The notes below the pieces were generated by a model. That model made no database searches, was not told where the DNA came from, and saw only the letters and a list, made by a program, of their open reading frames with translations. A program made the translations under genes and the position numbers. Below, one piece after another: positions 17,586-24,855 of a stretch of DNA of 64,000 nt (its first letter is position 1; each line of letters begins with the position of its first letter). This DNA is from Thermohalobaculum sp039821125 (lineage in GTDB: Bacteria; Pseudomonadota; Alphaproteobacteria; Rhodobacterales; Rhodobacteraceae), in the NCBI GenBank assembly GCA_039821125.1, contig JBCBOR010000003.1:108930-172929 (forward strand). Direction: 5' to 3'.

Positions 17586-17810
17586 ATGAGCAAACCCGGA
17601 CGGAATGAGATCGCGGAATACCTGGCGACGATGGGCGTGCGGTTTCAGCCCGGCGGCGCCACGATCAAGCCGGTCGATCCTGATCCGGACGGAACTGTCA
17701 ACGTGCAGGCCTTGCTCGACCGGTTGGCTGAACTGAACAACGCACCGCGCAAGCGCATTCTGCGCCATACGCTGTTGACCGCTCCGGATCGGTTCGCCGA
17801 GGCCGGGTAG
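17586..17810 (+). CDS. Small hypothetical protein
   Basis: Predicted protein of 74 residues, divergent from the ilvB leader. It has helical segments (NEIAEYLATMGVRF, then VQALLDRLAELNNAPRKRIL), no signal peptide and no Cys. Family not recognised. An AGG sits six bases before the ATG at 17586; an adjacent in-frame ATG at 17583 is also possible. Composition is normal for the genome, and opposing frames show no family character. Confidence 0.5.
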   Translation: MSKPGRNEIAEYLATMGVRFQPGGATIKPVDPDPDGTVNVQALLDRLAELNNAPRKRILRHTLLTAPDRFAEAG

Positions 17811-17869
17811 CGCGACCGACTGCTTCTTGATCTGATCGTTGTCGTGTGCCTCGCCGGCTCGGTGCGGCA

Positions 17870-18958
17870 TCAGGCTGATGTGACGAGCTGTCTATTTTGG
17901 CGCTGCGTGCGCAATGCCTCCAGTGCCCGTCCCTCGCGCACCGACAGCGTTGCTCGCGCCGCGCTGTTGAACGCGGCCTGACCGCGAGCCAGTTGCGGGA
18001 AGAGCGCGATCAGTTCATCCCGTGCTGCGCGCTCCATGCTGTTCACGATCGTGACGCCGGGATCGAAACTCTCCGATATCAACCCGTCCGACTCGACAAG
18101 CTGGTGCCCATCGAAAAGCAGGTGCCAGTAGGTCAGGCCGGGCGATGCACGCTCGAGCTGCACTGTGGTTCCGTTGACCAACGCCTTGGCCGGGACCAGC
18201 ACCTCCGGTTCGCCGAACAGCAACTCCGCCCGCCAGTCCTGGATCAGGATGCGATGGTGCTGTGTGACGCGCAGCGGACGCATCGGCGCACGCGGCCCAA
18301 AGGCATCGGGCGCAATCCAGACTGGATCGAAAGGCGAGGGGACGTGACCCGTCACCTGAACGGGGGATGAACCGATCCATGTGACGGGCTGATGACCGCA
18401 ATCGGCGGTCCAGACCAGATCGCCCCGACGGATCGTCTCGATCGGGCGCAGTCCTGATGCCGTTCGGATCAGCGTACCCTTGGCGAAGCAGGGGGGAAAT
18501 GCGAGATCGGCAAACGGAACGCTTGGCCCCTCACGCGAGGCGGTCACGGTCAGGGGGACACCGATGGGCGGGAACTCGCCCTCACCACCGACAAAGGCCA
18601 GCCCCTCGACCGTCGCGAAACTGGTGACGCCGGGTTCATTGATGTTGAACGCAACCAGCGTGTAGGTATCGGTGCCGTCTGTGACAGTCAGTTCGAACTC
18701 GAACTCGACGCGCAAGCCGTTGGCGAAGGTCGTGCCGTTGAAGGTCTGGGCGCCATCCAGGGTCTGGCTGCTGTCGTTGTCGGCGAAATTGGTATCGTCG
18801 GAATCGTCAACAAGCACTTCGACGAAGGCGTTGTTGTTCAGCGTGATCGTCTCGCCAACCAGATGCGAGCCATCGCCCTGAGAGATGCCGCTCAGTTGCT
18901 CATCACCGCTGACGGTGATGTTGAGTTCCTCAAGGGCAAAGACCGAAAACTGTGCCAT
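17870..18958 (-). CDS. Hint-domain protein 1
   Basis: Protein of 362 residues. The first 150 are acidic and beta-rich (many Asp, Asn, Thr) and resemble secreted or calcium-binding modules. They are followed by a Hint_2-type domain starting at Cys157 (CFAKGTLIRTASG), with RRGDLVWTADCG, the TxxH-like block RVTQHHRILIQ and the closing HLLFDGHQLVES block. Such domains derive from hedgehog/intein self-processing modules; cleavage before Cys157 would release the N-terminal part. There is no signal peptide, so type I export is possible. A paralogue lies at 40889-42103 and shares an upstream element. Confidence 0.85.
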   Translation of the reverse strand: MAQFSVFALEELNITVSGDEQLSGISQGDGSHLVGETITLNNNAFVEVLVDDSDDTNFADNDSSQTLDGAQTFNGTTFANGLRVEFEFELTVTDGTDTYTLVAFNINEPGVTSFATVEGLAFVGGEGEFPPIGVPLTVTASREGPSVPFADLAFPPCFAKGTLIRTASGLRPIETIRRGDLVWTADCGHQPVTWIGSSPVQVTGHVPSPFDPVWIAPDAFGPRAPMRPLRVTQHHRILIQDWRAELLFGEPEVLVPAKALVNGTTVQLERASPGLTYWHLLFDGHQLVESDGLISESFDPGVTIVNSMERAARDELIALFPQLARGQAAFNSAARATLSVREGRALEALRTQRQNRQLVTSA

Positions 18959-18970
18959 GGTCCTACTGAA

Positions 18971-18990
18971 GATCTTTTAAATGTCAAAAT
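18971..18990 (-). promoter_or_regulatory. Conserved A+T-rich element upstream of Hint gene 1
   Basis: On the reverse strand this reads ATTTTGACATTTAAAAGATC, 12 bases before the ATG of Hint gene 1. A near-identical element (one substitution, one base shorter) occurs upstream of the second Hint gene at 42135-42153. The similarity stands out because both surrounding regions are otherwise unrelated and G+C-rich. It may be a promoter part, a regulator site or a 5' leader element. Confidence 0.5.
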
Positions 18991-19077
18991 GACAAATAAT
19001 ACCGATCCGGTCAATAGGGTATGGTTAAGTGCCTAACGAATGGTTTCGATCGACCCGCCATGCAGACGAAGCCGCGT

Positions 19078-20010
19078 TCAGGCCGTGCCAACCCGATCTG
19101 CCGCCAGCCATTCGATCACCTGCGCCGGGTCTGCCGAACTGACACGGGACCAGGTCGACATCTGATTGCGGATCCAGGTCAGTTGGCGTTTGGCATAGTG
19201 CCGCGTATCGGTTTTGGCGCGGGCGATCGCCTCGTCCAGCGCAATCTCTCCGGCGAGACAGGCGCGCAGGGGCACGGCACCGACGGCTTTCAGCCCGGGC
19301 ATGTCTGGTGGCACCCCGAGCGCATCGACTGCGCGCACCTCATCCAGCGCCCCTGCATCCATCATCGCATCGAACCGTGCGTCACACCGGGCATAGAGAT
19401 CGGTGCGATCCGGGGTCAGTGCCAGTGCAAGGCACGATGCCAGCGGGACCAGCGGGGCAGGGGTGCGAGCTTTCCACCCGGCAAGACCAATGCCGGTTGC
19501 CTCCAGCACTTCCCACGCGCGCAGAACCCGGCGCGGATTGGCAAGGTCCAATTCCGCAGCGGTGTCCGGGTCGCGTGCGCTGAGCGCGTCGGCGAACGCA
19601 TCCAGACCGTCCCGTTCCAGTGCGGCTTCACCGGCGGATCGCACCTGGGCAGGGATCTGCGGGATCGGCGCCAGACCTTCCGTCAACGCCTTGAAGTAGA
19701 GCCCGGTGCCGCCAACGATGATCGGGGTCTGCGCGTTGGCACGGACCTCTGTCAGAACCTCTTCCAGCGCACGCAGCCAATGACCGACTGAATACGCCTC
19801 GGCGACGCTGACATGGCCATAGAGCCGGTGCGGGGCCGTGGCCTCTTCCTCCGCCGATGGACGGGCCGACAGGATACGCCATTCGGCATAGATCTGCTGG
19901 CTGTCGGCATTGATCACCACGCCGTCAAGATGCCGGGCAAGCGAGACCGCCAGTGCCGATTTGCCCGAGGCGGTCGGCCCGGCAATCAGGATCGGCGCGG
20001 CTGATATCAC
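19078..20010 (-). CDS. miaA: tRNA dimethylallyltransferase
   Basis: Transfers a dimethylallyl group to A37 of tRNAs reading codons that start with U. It has 310 residues. The P-loop PILIAGPTASGKSALAVSLA is at about 6-25, DSQQIY in the substrate-binding loop, and the PIIVGGTGLYFKAL block near 100. The C-terminal DTRHYAKRQLTWIRNQ block is the tRNA-binding signature. It lies upstream of ilvB in the same orientation, with the Hint gene between, a common neighbourhood in Rhodobacterales. Confidence 0.96.
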   Translation of the reverse strand: MISAAPILIAGPTASGKSALAVSLARHLDGVVINADSQQIYAEWRILSARPSAEEEATAPHRLYGHVSVAEAYSVGHWLRALEEVLTEVRANAQTPIIVGGTGLYFKALTEGLAPIPQIPAQVRSAGEAALERDGLDAFADALSARDPDTAAELDLANPRRVLRAWEVLEATGIGLAGWKARTPAPLVPLASCLALALTPDRTDLYARCDARFDAMMDAGALDEVRAVDALGVPPDMPGLKAVGAVPLRACLAGEIALDEAIARAKTDTRHYAKRQLTWIRNQMSTWSRVSSADPAQVIEWLAADRVGTA

Positions 20011-20150
20011 CGGTTGTGCTCCACACGTCAGGCGTGACGAACGTCACATTTGCGCCGCGCAGAGTGCGCCAGACTCCCCCCACAGGTGAAGCAGTGATTT
20101 CCGAAAGGACACCGATGGCGCACATCAATCGCGGATCGGAAGGGGATAGA

Positions 20151-20681
20151 ATGAAAAACTGTGCAATGTGCTCGATGGCAAAGATCCTGGATACGAACAC
20201 CTCCATGATCGAGCGGTGCCTTGGCGCGTCCGGGCAGTCCGATGCCGCGCTGGCCGCGGCTTTCGAGCATGACCGGCTGAGCGGTGCCGAGCAGCATCAG
20301 GAAGTGATGAACGGGATCATCCGGTTCATCGTCGATGCATTCCGGCGCGGCGGCAAACCGGTCGAAGGCTATCAGTTCGGCACATGGTCGAACATGAAGG
20401 ACAACACCGCGGCCATTCTCTACATGATGCGCAAGCGCGTCGGAACGCCGTTCGCGGTCTGGGGCTGCATGAAGGACACGATCAAAGGCTATGGGGCTCA
20501 CTGGAACTATGCGGTGCGAACCGAGACGGGCGTGATGTTCTACGACTATCAGGATCAGACATCGGCGGACGCGGCCGTCGCGACCTCGGCCACGTTCATA
20601 CCTCCGAGCACGGCGCGCGACGAGGCGGAAGAGTACACCGGCCTGATCGTGCTCAGCTTTCAGGAGAAGGTTGCGGCCTGA
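20151..20681 (+). CDS. Possible papain-fold (Tox-PL-like) protein
   Basis: Protein of 176 residues, family not firmly recognised. The start MKNCAMCSMAK resembles the NCxxC active-site helix of papain-fold toxins and related cysteine hydrolases. Residues 117-136 read HWNYAVRTETGVMFYDYQDQ, matching the pattern His-x-Asn...Gly...Tyr-x-Asp-x-Gln that supplies the catalytic His and Asp/Gln. Candidate catalytic residues are Cys4, His117 and Asp132. There is no signal peptide, and no immunity-like gene is adjacent. The ATG at 20151 follows GGAAGGGG; an upstream ATG at 20115 would add 12 residues. The gene is divergent from miaA. Confidence 0.65.
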   Translation: MKNCAMCSMAKILDTNTSMIERCLGASGQSDAALAAAFEHDRLSGAEQHQEVMNGIIRFIVDAFRRGGKPVEGYQFGTWSNMKDNTAAILYMMRKRVGTPFAVWGCMKDTIKGYGAHWNYAVRTETGVMFYDYQDQTSADAAVATSATFIPPSTARDEAEEYTGLIVLSFQEKVAA

Positions 20682-20697
20682 CCTGGGGGCGCGTTGG

Positions 20698-21462
20698 TCA
20701 CATCTTCACGCTCATGCCGCCATCGACAACCAGCGTGTGACCGGTGACGAACGAGGCCGCGTCCGAGCAGAGGAACACCGCCGCACCGCCGATCTCGTTC
20801 GGCGCGGCCCAGCGCCCCATCGGCGAGCGTGACTTCAGGTAGGTTGTAACGTCGGGATCTTCCGTCCAGGCTGCGTTGGCTTCGGTTGCGAAGAAACCCG
20901 GTGCGATGGCGTTGACCCGAATGCCATGCGGCGCAAACTCGACCGCGTGTGAGCGGGTGAGGGCTGCCAAACCGCCCTTGGCCAGCGTGTACCCCGCGTC
21001 GGAGCCGCCCGCGAGTGGCCCGGCGATGGAGGTGATGTTCAGGACAGCGCCGCGTCCCCGCGCGACCATGCCCGACGTGGCCAACCGGGTCAGGCGATAC
21101 GCGGCCATGGCGTTCACGTCGATCAGGGTCTGCACGGCCTCCGGCGTCAGCTCTGCCGTCGGGCGCCGGTCCCGCAGCGTGGCGTTGTTGACGAGGATAT
21201 CGATCCCGTCTGGCTGAGACGCAAACCATTGCTCCGCCGCGGTACTGTCCGTGACGTCGAATGGCGCCGCCTCGGCTGAGAAGCCCTGTGCCCGGATCTC
21301 GGCCACGGCGTCCTGCAATGGCTCGACCTGCCTGCCGTTCAGCCAGACCCGTGCGCCCGCTGCGGCCAGAGCCTTGGCAATCTCACGCCCCAATCCGCGC
21401 CCGGCTCCGGTCACGAGGGCCCGACGTCCGGCAAGGGAGAAGTCTGGGTGCGTTTTGATCAT
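20698..21462 (-). CDS. SDR-family oxidoreductase
   Basis: Short-chain dehydrogenase/reductase of 254 residues using NAD(P). The cofactor motif TGAGRGLG is near residue 18, NNAT near 95, the catalytic Ser in NITSIAG, and Tyr/Lys in YTLAKGG. PGFFATEANAAW and the closing FVTGHTLVVDGGMSVKM are typical of gluconate 5-dehydrogenase/glucose 1-dehydrogenase-like members. The ATG at 21462 is preferred over one 36 bases upstream, which adds non-family residues. It is convergent with the papain-like gene. Substrate unknown. Confidence 0.9.
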   Translation of the reverse strand: MIKTHPDFSLAGRRALVTGAGRGLGREIAKALAAAGARVWLNGRQVEPLQDAVAEIRAQGFSAEAAPFDVTDSTAAEQWFASQPDGIDILVNNATLRDRRPTAELTPEAVQTLIDVNAMAAYRLTRLATSGMVARGRGAVLNITSIAGPLAGGSDAGYTLAKGGLAALTRSHAVEFAPHGIRVNAIAPGFFATEANAAWTEDPDVTTYLKSRSPMGRWAAPNEIGGAAVFLCSDAASFVTGHTLVVDGGMSVKM

Positions 21463-21667
21463 CCGGCTCTCGATAGCAAAGCGGGCCAAACGCGCCAATC
21501 CCGAGCCGCCTGTTTGGGGGGTTGCGTCTGCGCAGCCTTGCCGCTATACGCCCGCGATCAATCCACAGGCGGGGATCGGGCCGCTCGGGGGAGACATCCT
21601 CGGAGGTCCACCGGTTGGGGCGCAAGCTTCTTCCCCCGCTGAGGCAAAACCGGAAAGGAAAACGGAC

Positions 21668-22543
21668 ATGGCGCTGCCTGACTTCAGCCTGCGTCAGCTT
21701 CTGGAAGCTGGCGTTCACTTCGGCCACCAGACCCACCGCTGGAACCCCAAGATGGGCCAGTATATCTACGGGTCGCGGAACGGCATTCACATTCTCGATC
21801 TGACGCAAACCGTGCCGCTGCTCGATGCAGCGCTTCAGGCCATGCGTGATTGTGCCGCCAAGGGCGGGCGCGTTCTCTTCGTGGGCACCAAGCGTCAGGC
21901 CCAGCAGCCGCTGGCCGATGCCGCAGGGCGCTCGGCGCAGTACTTCATGAACCACCGCTGGCTCGGTGGCACGCTGACCAACTGGAAGACGATCTCGAAC
22001 TCGATCTCCCGGCTGAAAAGTCTGGACGAGATGACCGAGAGCGACGCGATGGCCCGCTTCACCAAGAAGGAGCGGCTGAACTTTGATCGCGAACGCGCCA
22101 AACTTCAGGCCTCGCTGGGCGGGATCCGCGAGATGGGCGGCACGCCGGACATGCTGTTCATTATCGATACCAACAAGGAAGATCTGGCGATCGCCGAAGC
22201 GCGCAAGCTGAAGATTCCCGTGGCGGCGATCCTGGACACGAACTCGGACCCGGATGGGATCGACTACCCGATCCCGGGCAATGACGATGCGGCTCGGGCC
22301 ATCGCGCTCTACTGCGATCTGGCTGCGCGCGCGGTGATCGACGGCATGGCCTCGCAGCTCGATGCGGCCGGGTTTGACCTTGGCGAGTTGGAAGACGCCC
22401 CGGTGGAAGAGGCCCTGGCAGAAGATCCCGGCGCCGCGGAAGAGCCGCCCGCCGAGGTTCTGCCCGAGGCCGGAGAGGCAGCCGCTGCCGCGGAAGCGGA
22501 GGCGCCCGCCGAGGACGCTCCGGCGGAAGAGGCCAAATCCTAA
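21668..22543 (+). CDS. rpsB: 30S ribosomal protein S2
   Basis: Ribosomal protein of the small subunit. It has 291 residues; the first ~235 follow the family (LEAGVHFGHQTHRWNPKMGQ, GRVLFVGTKRQAQ, PDMLFIIDTNKEDLAIAEA, DTNSDPDGIDYPIPGNDDA). About 50 further residues form an acidic Ala/Glu/Pro-rich tail (from about 237), an extension common in alphaproteobacteria. The ATG at 21668 has a GGAAAGGA site. It is followed by tsf, the universal pairing. Confidence 0.98.
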   Translation: MALPDFSLRQLLEAGVHFGHQTHRWNPKMGQYIYGSRNGIHILDLTQTVPLLDAALQAMRDCAAKGGRVLFVGTKRQAQQPLADAAGRSAQYFMNHRWLGGTLTNWKTISNSISRLKSLDEMTESDAMARFTKKERLNFDRERAKLQASLGGIREMGGTPDMLFIIDTNKEDLAIAEARKLKIPVAAILDTNSDPDGIDYPIPGNDDAARAIALYCDLAARAVIDGMASQLDAAGFDLGELEDAPVEEALAEDPGAAEEPPAEVLPEAGEAAAAAEAEAPAEDAPAEEAKS

Positions 22544-22560
22544 GGCGCTCCGCATGATCG

Positions 22561-22582
22561 GGGCAGCGCAGTGTCGCTGCCC
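22561..22582 (+). promoter_or_regulatory. Hairpin in the rpsB-tsf intergenic region
   Basis: GGGCAGCG and CGCTGCCC form a perfect 8-bp stem around a 6-base loop, 17 bases after the rpsB stop. No T tract follows, so it is more likely an mRNA stability or attenuating element between rpsB and tsf than a full terminator. Confidence 0.5.
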
Positions 22583-22652
22583 TGTCACACCCTTGCGATA
22601 TGCAACACCTAGCGTCTGAACAAGACGCGACCACCATAGATGGAGATGAGCG

Positions 22653-23546
22653 ATGGCGATCACGGCTGCCATGGTGAAGGAACTCCGCGACACGACCGGC
22701 GCGGGCATGATGGATGCGAAGAAGGCTCTGACCGAGACCGAAGGCGACATGGAAGCCGCCATCGATCTTTTGCGGGTCAAGGGTCTGGCCAAGGCAGACA
22801 AGAAGTCGGGCCGGACGGCAGCCGAAGGTCTCGTCGCTGTGGCCGTCGATGGCGGCACGGGCGTGGCGGTCGAGGTGAATTCCGAGACCGACTTTGTGGC
22901 CCGCAACCCCGAGTTCCAGGAGATGGTCGGCGGCGTTGCAAATGCCGCGTTGGGGGTCGGTGATCTCGATGCGCTGCTCGCCGCGGACATGGGCGGCAAG
23001 CCTGTGTCAGAAGTCCTGACGGACAAGATCGCCACGATCGGCGAGAACATGACCGTGCGGCGCATGGGCAAGATCTCGGGCGACGCGGTTGCCTTGTATG
23101 TGCACAATGCAGCGGCAGACGGCATGGGCAAGATCGGCGTGCTGGTCGCGATCAATGGCGGCTCGGGCGAGGCGGCGCAAGCCATCGGCAAGCAGGTCGC
23201 GATGCATGTTGCAGCGACCAACCCTGCGTCGCTGGACGTGGCCGATCTCGACCCGGCGCTGGTCGAGCGCGAGAAGCAGGTCCTGACCGATCAGGCGCGC
23301 GAAAGCGGCAAGCCGGACAATGTGATCGAGAAGATGATCACCGGGCGACTGAACAAGTTTTATCAGGAGGTCTGCCTTCTGAAGCAGGCGTTCGTGATCG
23401 ACCCGGACCTGACGGTGGAAAAAGCCGTCGCTGCCGCAGGCGATGGCCTGACGGTGGGTGGTTATCTGCGCTTTGGCGTCGGCGAAGGGATCGAAAAGGG
23501 CGAGGACGATTTCGCCGATGAGGTCGCCAAGCTGGCAGGAAGCTGA
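22653..23546 (+). CDS. tsf: Translation elongation factor Ts
   Basis: Guanine nucleotide exchange factor for EF-Tu. It has 297 residues: an N-terminal UBA-like domain (MVKELRDTTGAGMMDAKKAL), the NSETDFVARN motif of the core that displaces GDP from EF-Tu, two subdomains, and a C-terminal helical part ending near the final 20 residues. It lies 109 bases after rpsB and is followed by a strong terminator, so rpsB-tsf form one unit. Confidence 0.98.
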   Translation: MAITAAMVKELRDTTGAGMMDAKKALTETEGDMEAAIDLLRVKGLAKADKKSGRTAAEGLVAVAVDGGTGVAVEVNSETDFVARNPEFQEMVGGVANAALGVGDLDALLAADMGGKPVSEVLTDKIATIGENMTVRRMGKISGDAVALYVHNAAADGMGKIGVLVAINGGSGEAAQAIGKQVAMHVAATNPASLDVADLDPALVEREKQVLTDQARESGKPDNVIEKMITGRLNKFYQEVCLLKQAFVIDPDLTVEKAVAAAGDGLTVGGYLRFGVGEGIEKGEDDFADEVAKLAGS

Positions 23547-23590
23547 TCCGTCCGCTCTGCCGACGGGCCGGTCGGCGCAAGACACCGGAG

Positions 23591-23619
23591 AACGCGGTCG
23601 TGCGAGCGGCCGCGTTTTT
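23591..23619 (+). terminator. Rho-independent terminator of rpsB-tsf
   Basis: AACGCGG and CCGCGTT form a 7-bp stem followed by further T residues, 45 bases after the tsf stop codon. Confidence 0.85.
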
Positions 23620-23719
23620 CTTTGTGCCATGTGTTGACTTGATTTCAGTCCAAAATCGCGCAGGCCCCGTATAGGCTGATGCAACGGGGACGAGGGAACA
23701 CCCTCAAGGGAGAGACCAT

Positions 23720-24232
23720 ATGCGCATTCTCGCCATCACGGCCGCACTGGCCATCGCCATCGGTGCCACGGCATCGGCACTGGAAGACCGGACGCTGGTG
23801 CTGCCGACGGATTACAAGACGAGTTTTGACAACTATCTGATCTCGGATCGTCTGGGCCAGGATGATCAGGTGATCTCGCTCTATGCCAACGCCACCGCTC
23901 GCGAGAGCGCGAAGACCGGCACCTTGGCCGACGGCTCGGTGATTGTCGGTGAGCTCTATGGTGTGGCGAAGGATGCCAATGGCGAGGTGATCGAGAGTCC
24001 GGTGGGTCGCCGTATTCCGACCGAGTTGAAGGCCATTGTCGTGATGGAGCGTCAGGCCGCCTGGGCGGACCAGTATTCGGACGCGTTGAAGCTGGGCGGA
24101 TGGGAGTTCGAGGTGTTCAGCCCCGACGGCAAGAACCTCGGCAAGGACACGACGGCCTGCCGCGAGTGCCACGCTCCGCTCGGTGACACAGACTTCACCT
24201 GGACCATCAGCCATATGGCTGGCGCGAACTGA
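23720..24232 (+). CDS. Cytochrome P460 family protein
   Basis: Periplasmic c-type haem protein of 170 residues. It has a signal peptide (ending about ATASA), a beta-rich body and a C-terminal haem-binding CRECH motif (Cys147, Cys150, His151). This is the layout of cytochrome P460 and cytochrome c'-beta, which act on hydroxylamine or bind nitric oxide. The segment AKTGTLADGSVIVGELY (Lys65) corresponds to the region holding the haem-crosslinking Lys in true P460, but I cannot confirm the alignment. An FNR-box globin gene follows, suggesting a shared role in nitrogen-oxide handling. Confidence 0.85.
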   Translation: MRILAITAALAIAIGATASALEDRTLVLPTDYKTSFDNYLISDRLGQDDQVISLYANATARESAKTGTLADGSVIVGELYGVAKDANGEVIESPVGRRIPTELKAIVVMERQAAWADQYSDALKLGGWEFEVFSPDGKNLGKDTTACRECHAPLGDTDFTWTISHMAGAN

Positions 24233-24246
24233 CACTTTGGATGGCA

Positions 24247-24316
24247 AGGGTGCGTCACGGACGCACCCTACGCCACGTCGCGCTACACCCCGTAGGGTGC
24301 GTCCGTGACGCACCTT
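24247..24316. repeat. Pair of inverted palindromic repeats (REP doublet-like)
   Basis: Two copies of a palindromic element, AGGGTGCGTC-acg-GACGCACCCT (24247-24269) and its inverse (about 24292-24315), face each other around a short spacer. One 26-base arm is the reverse complement of the other with a single mismatch. A third copy lies at 54567-54592 and a related hairpin at 8584-8608. This resembles interspersed repetitive extragenic palindromes. Confidence 0.75.
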
Positions 24317-24355
24317 CGTCGATCAAAGCGGTGCGCCGCACACCCCTCGGAAAAC

Positions 24356-24369
24356 TTGATCGAGGTCAA
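24356..24369 (+). promoter_or_regulatory. FNR/FnrL-type binding site upstream of the globin gene
   Basis: TTGATCGAGGTCAA matches the FNR-family palindrome TTGAY-N4-RTCAA. Its centre is at about 24362.5. A transcript start 41.5 bases downstream would fall near 24404, and a possible -10 (TAAGCT, 24391-24396) lies at the right distance for it, which is class II activator geometry. The globin start codon is at 24426 behind an AGGAGG site. Control by FnrL or an NO-sensing relative is inferred. Confidence 0.65.
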
Positions 24370-24425
24370 AGCATGCGTCTCGGCATTGTCTAAGCTGTCG
24401 GCTATATCCACAGCAGGAGGCGGAG

Positions 24426-24839
24426 ATGGTGCTCACCGAACGGCAGATCGAGCTTATCCGCGACAGCCACGGCTGGCTGATGCCAGAGGCACAGCGCTTG
24501 TCTGGTGTGTTCTACGACGATCTCTTTCGCCGTGCGCCAAATCTGCGCGCGCTATTTCGCGAAGACCTCGCCGAACAGGGCATGAAGTTCATGACGGCGA
24601 TCAGCATGATCACAAGCTATCTCGAGGACCGCGCAGCGCTTGAGGGGCGCCTGCATGATCTCGGCAAGGCGCATGCTCTCTTCAACCTGCGCGCCATGGA
24701 TTACCGCGAGATGGAAGAAGCGCTGATCGACACGTTGGCCGAAGCCTTCAAGAACAGATTTACCACCGAAATCGAACTGGCGTGGCGCAGCGCGTTTTCG
24801 CACATGGCAGAGCGGATGCTGGCCGCCAAGTCAGCGTGA
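24426..24839 (+). CDS. Single-domain globin
   Basis: Cytosolic haem-binding globin of 137 residues, similar to the haem domain of bacterial flavohaemoglobins. Expected residues are Tyr30 (B10), Phe44 (CD1), Gln51 (E7) and the proximal His83 in LGKAHALFNL. B10 Tyr with E7 Gln is typical of oxygen- or NO-reactive bacterial globins. There is no reductase domain. An FNR-type site upstream suggests induction at low oxygen or by nitrogen oxides, and the cytochrome P460 gene upstream fits such a role. It ends 16 bases before the convergent aminotransferase gene. Confidence 0.87.
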   Translation: MVLTERQIELIRDSHGWLMPEAQRLSGVFYDDLFRRAPNLRALFREDLAEQGMKFMTAISMITSYLEDRAALEGRLHDLGKAHALFNLRAMDYREMEEALIDTLAEAFKNRFTTEIELAWRSAFSHMAERMLAAKSA

Positions 24840-24855
24840 TCCGCCGGACGCTATC

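Noticed and set aside
21383..23221. Reverse-strand open frame of 612 codons opposite rpsB and tsf
   Set aside because: Covers two universal genes on the other strand and has no recognisable motifs.
23636..23665. FNR box upstream of cytochrome P460
   Set aside because: The stretch around TTGACTTGATTTCAGTCCAA has FNR-like half-sites but the spacing and second half do not match the consensus; only the globin site was kept.
23645..24313. Reverse-strand frame of 222 codons opposite cytochrome P460
   Set aside because: Its first codons come from the palindromic repeat and the rest is antisense to the P460 gene.
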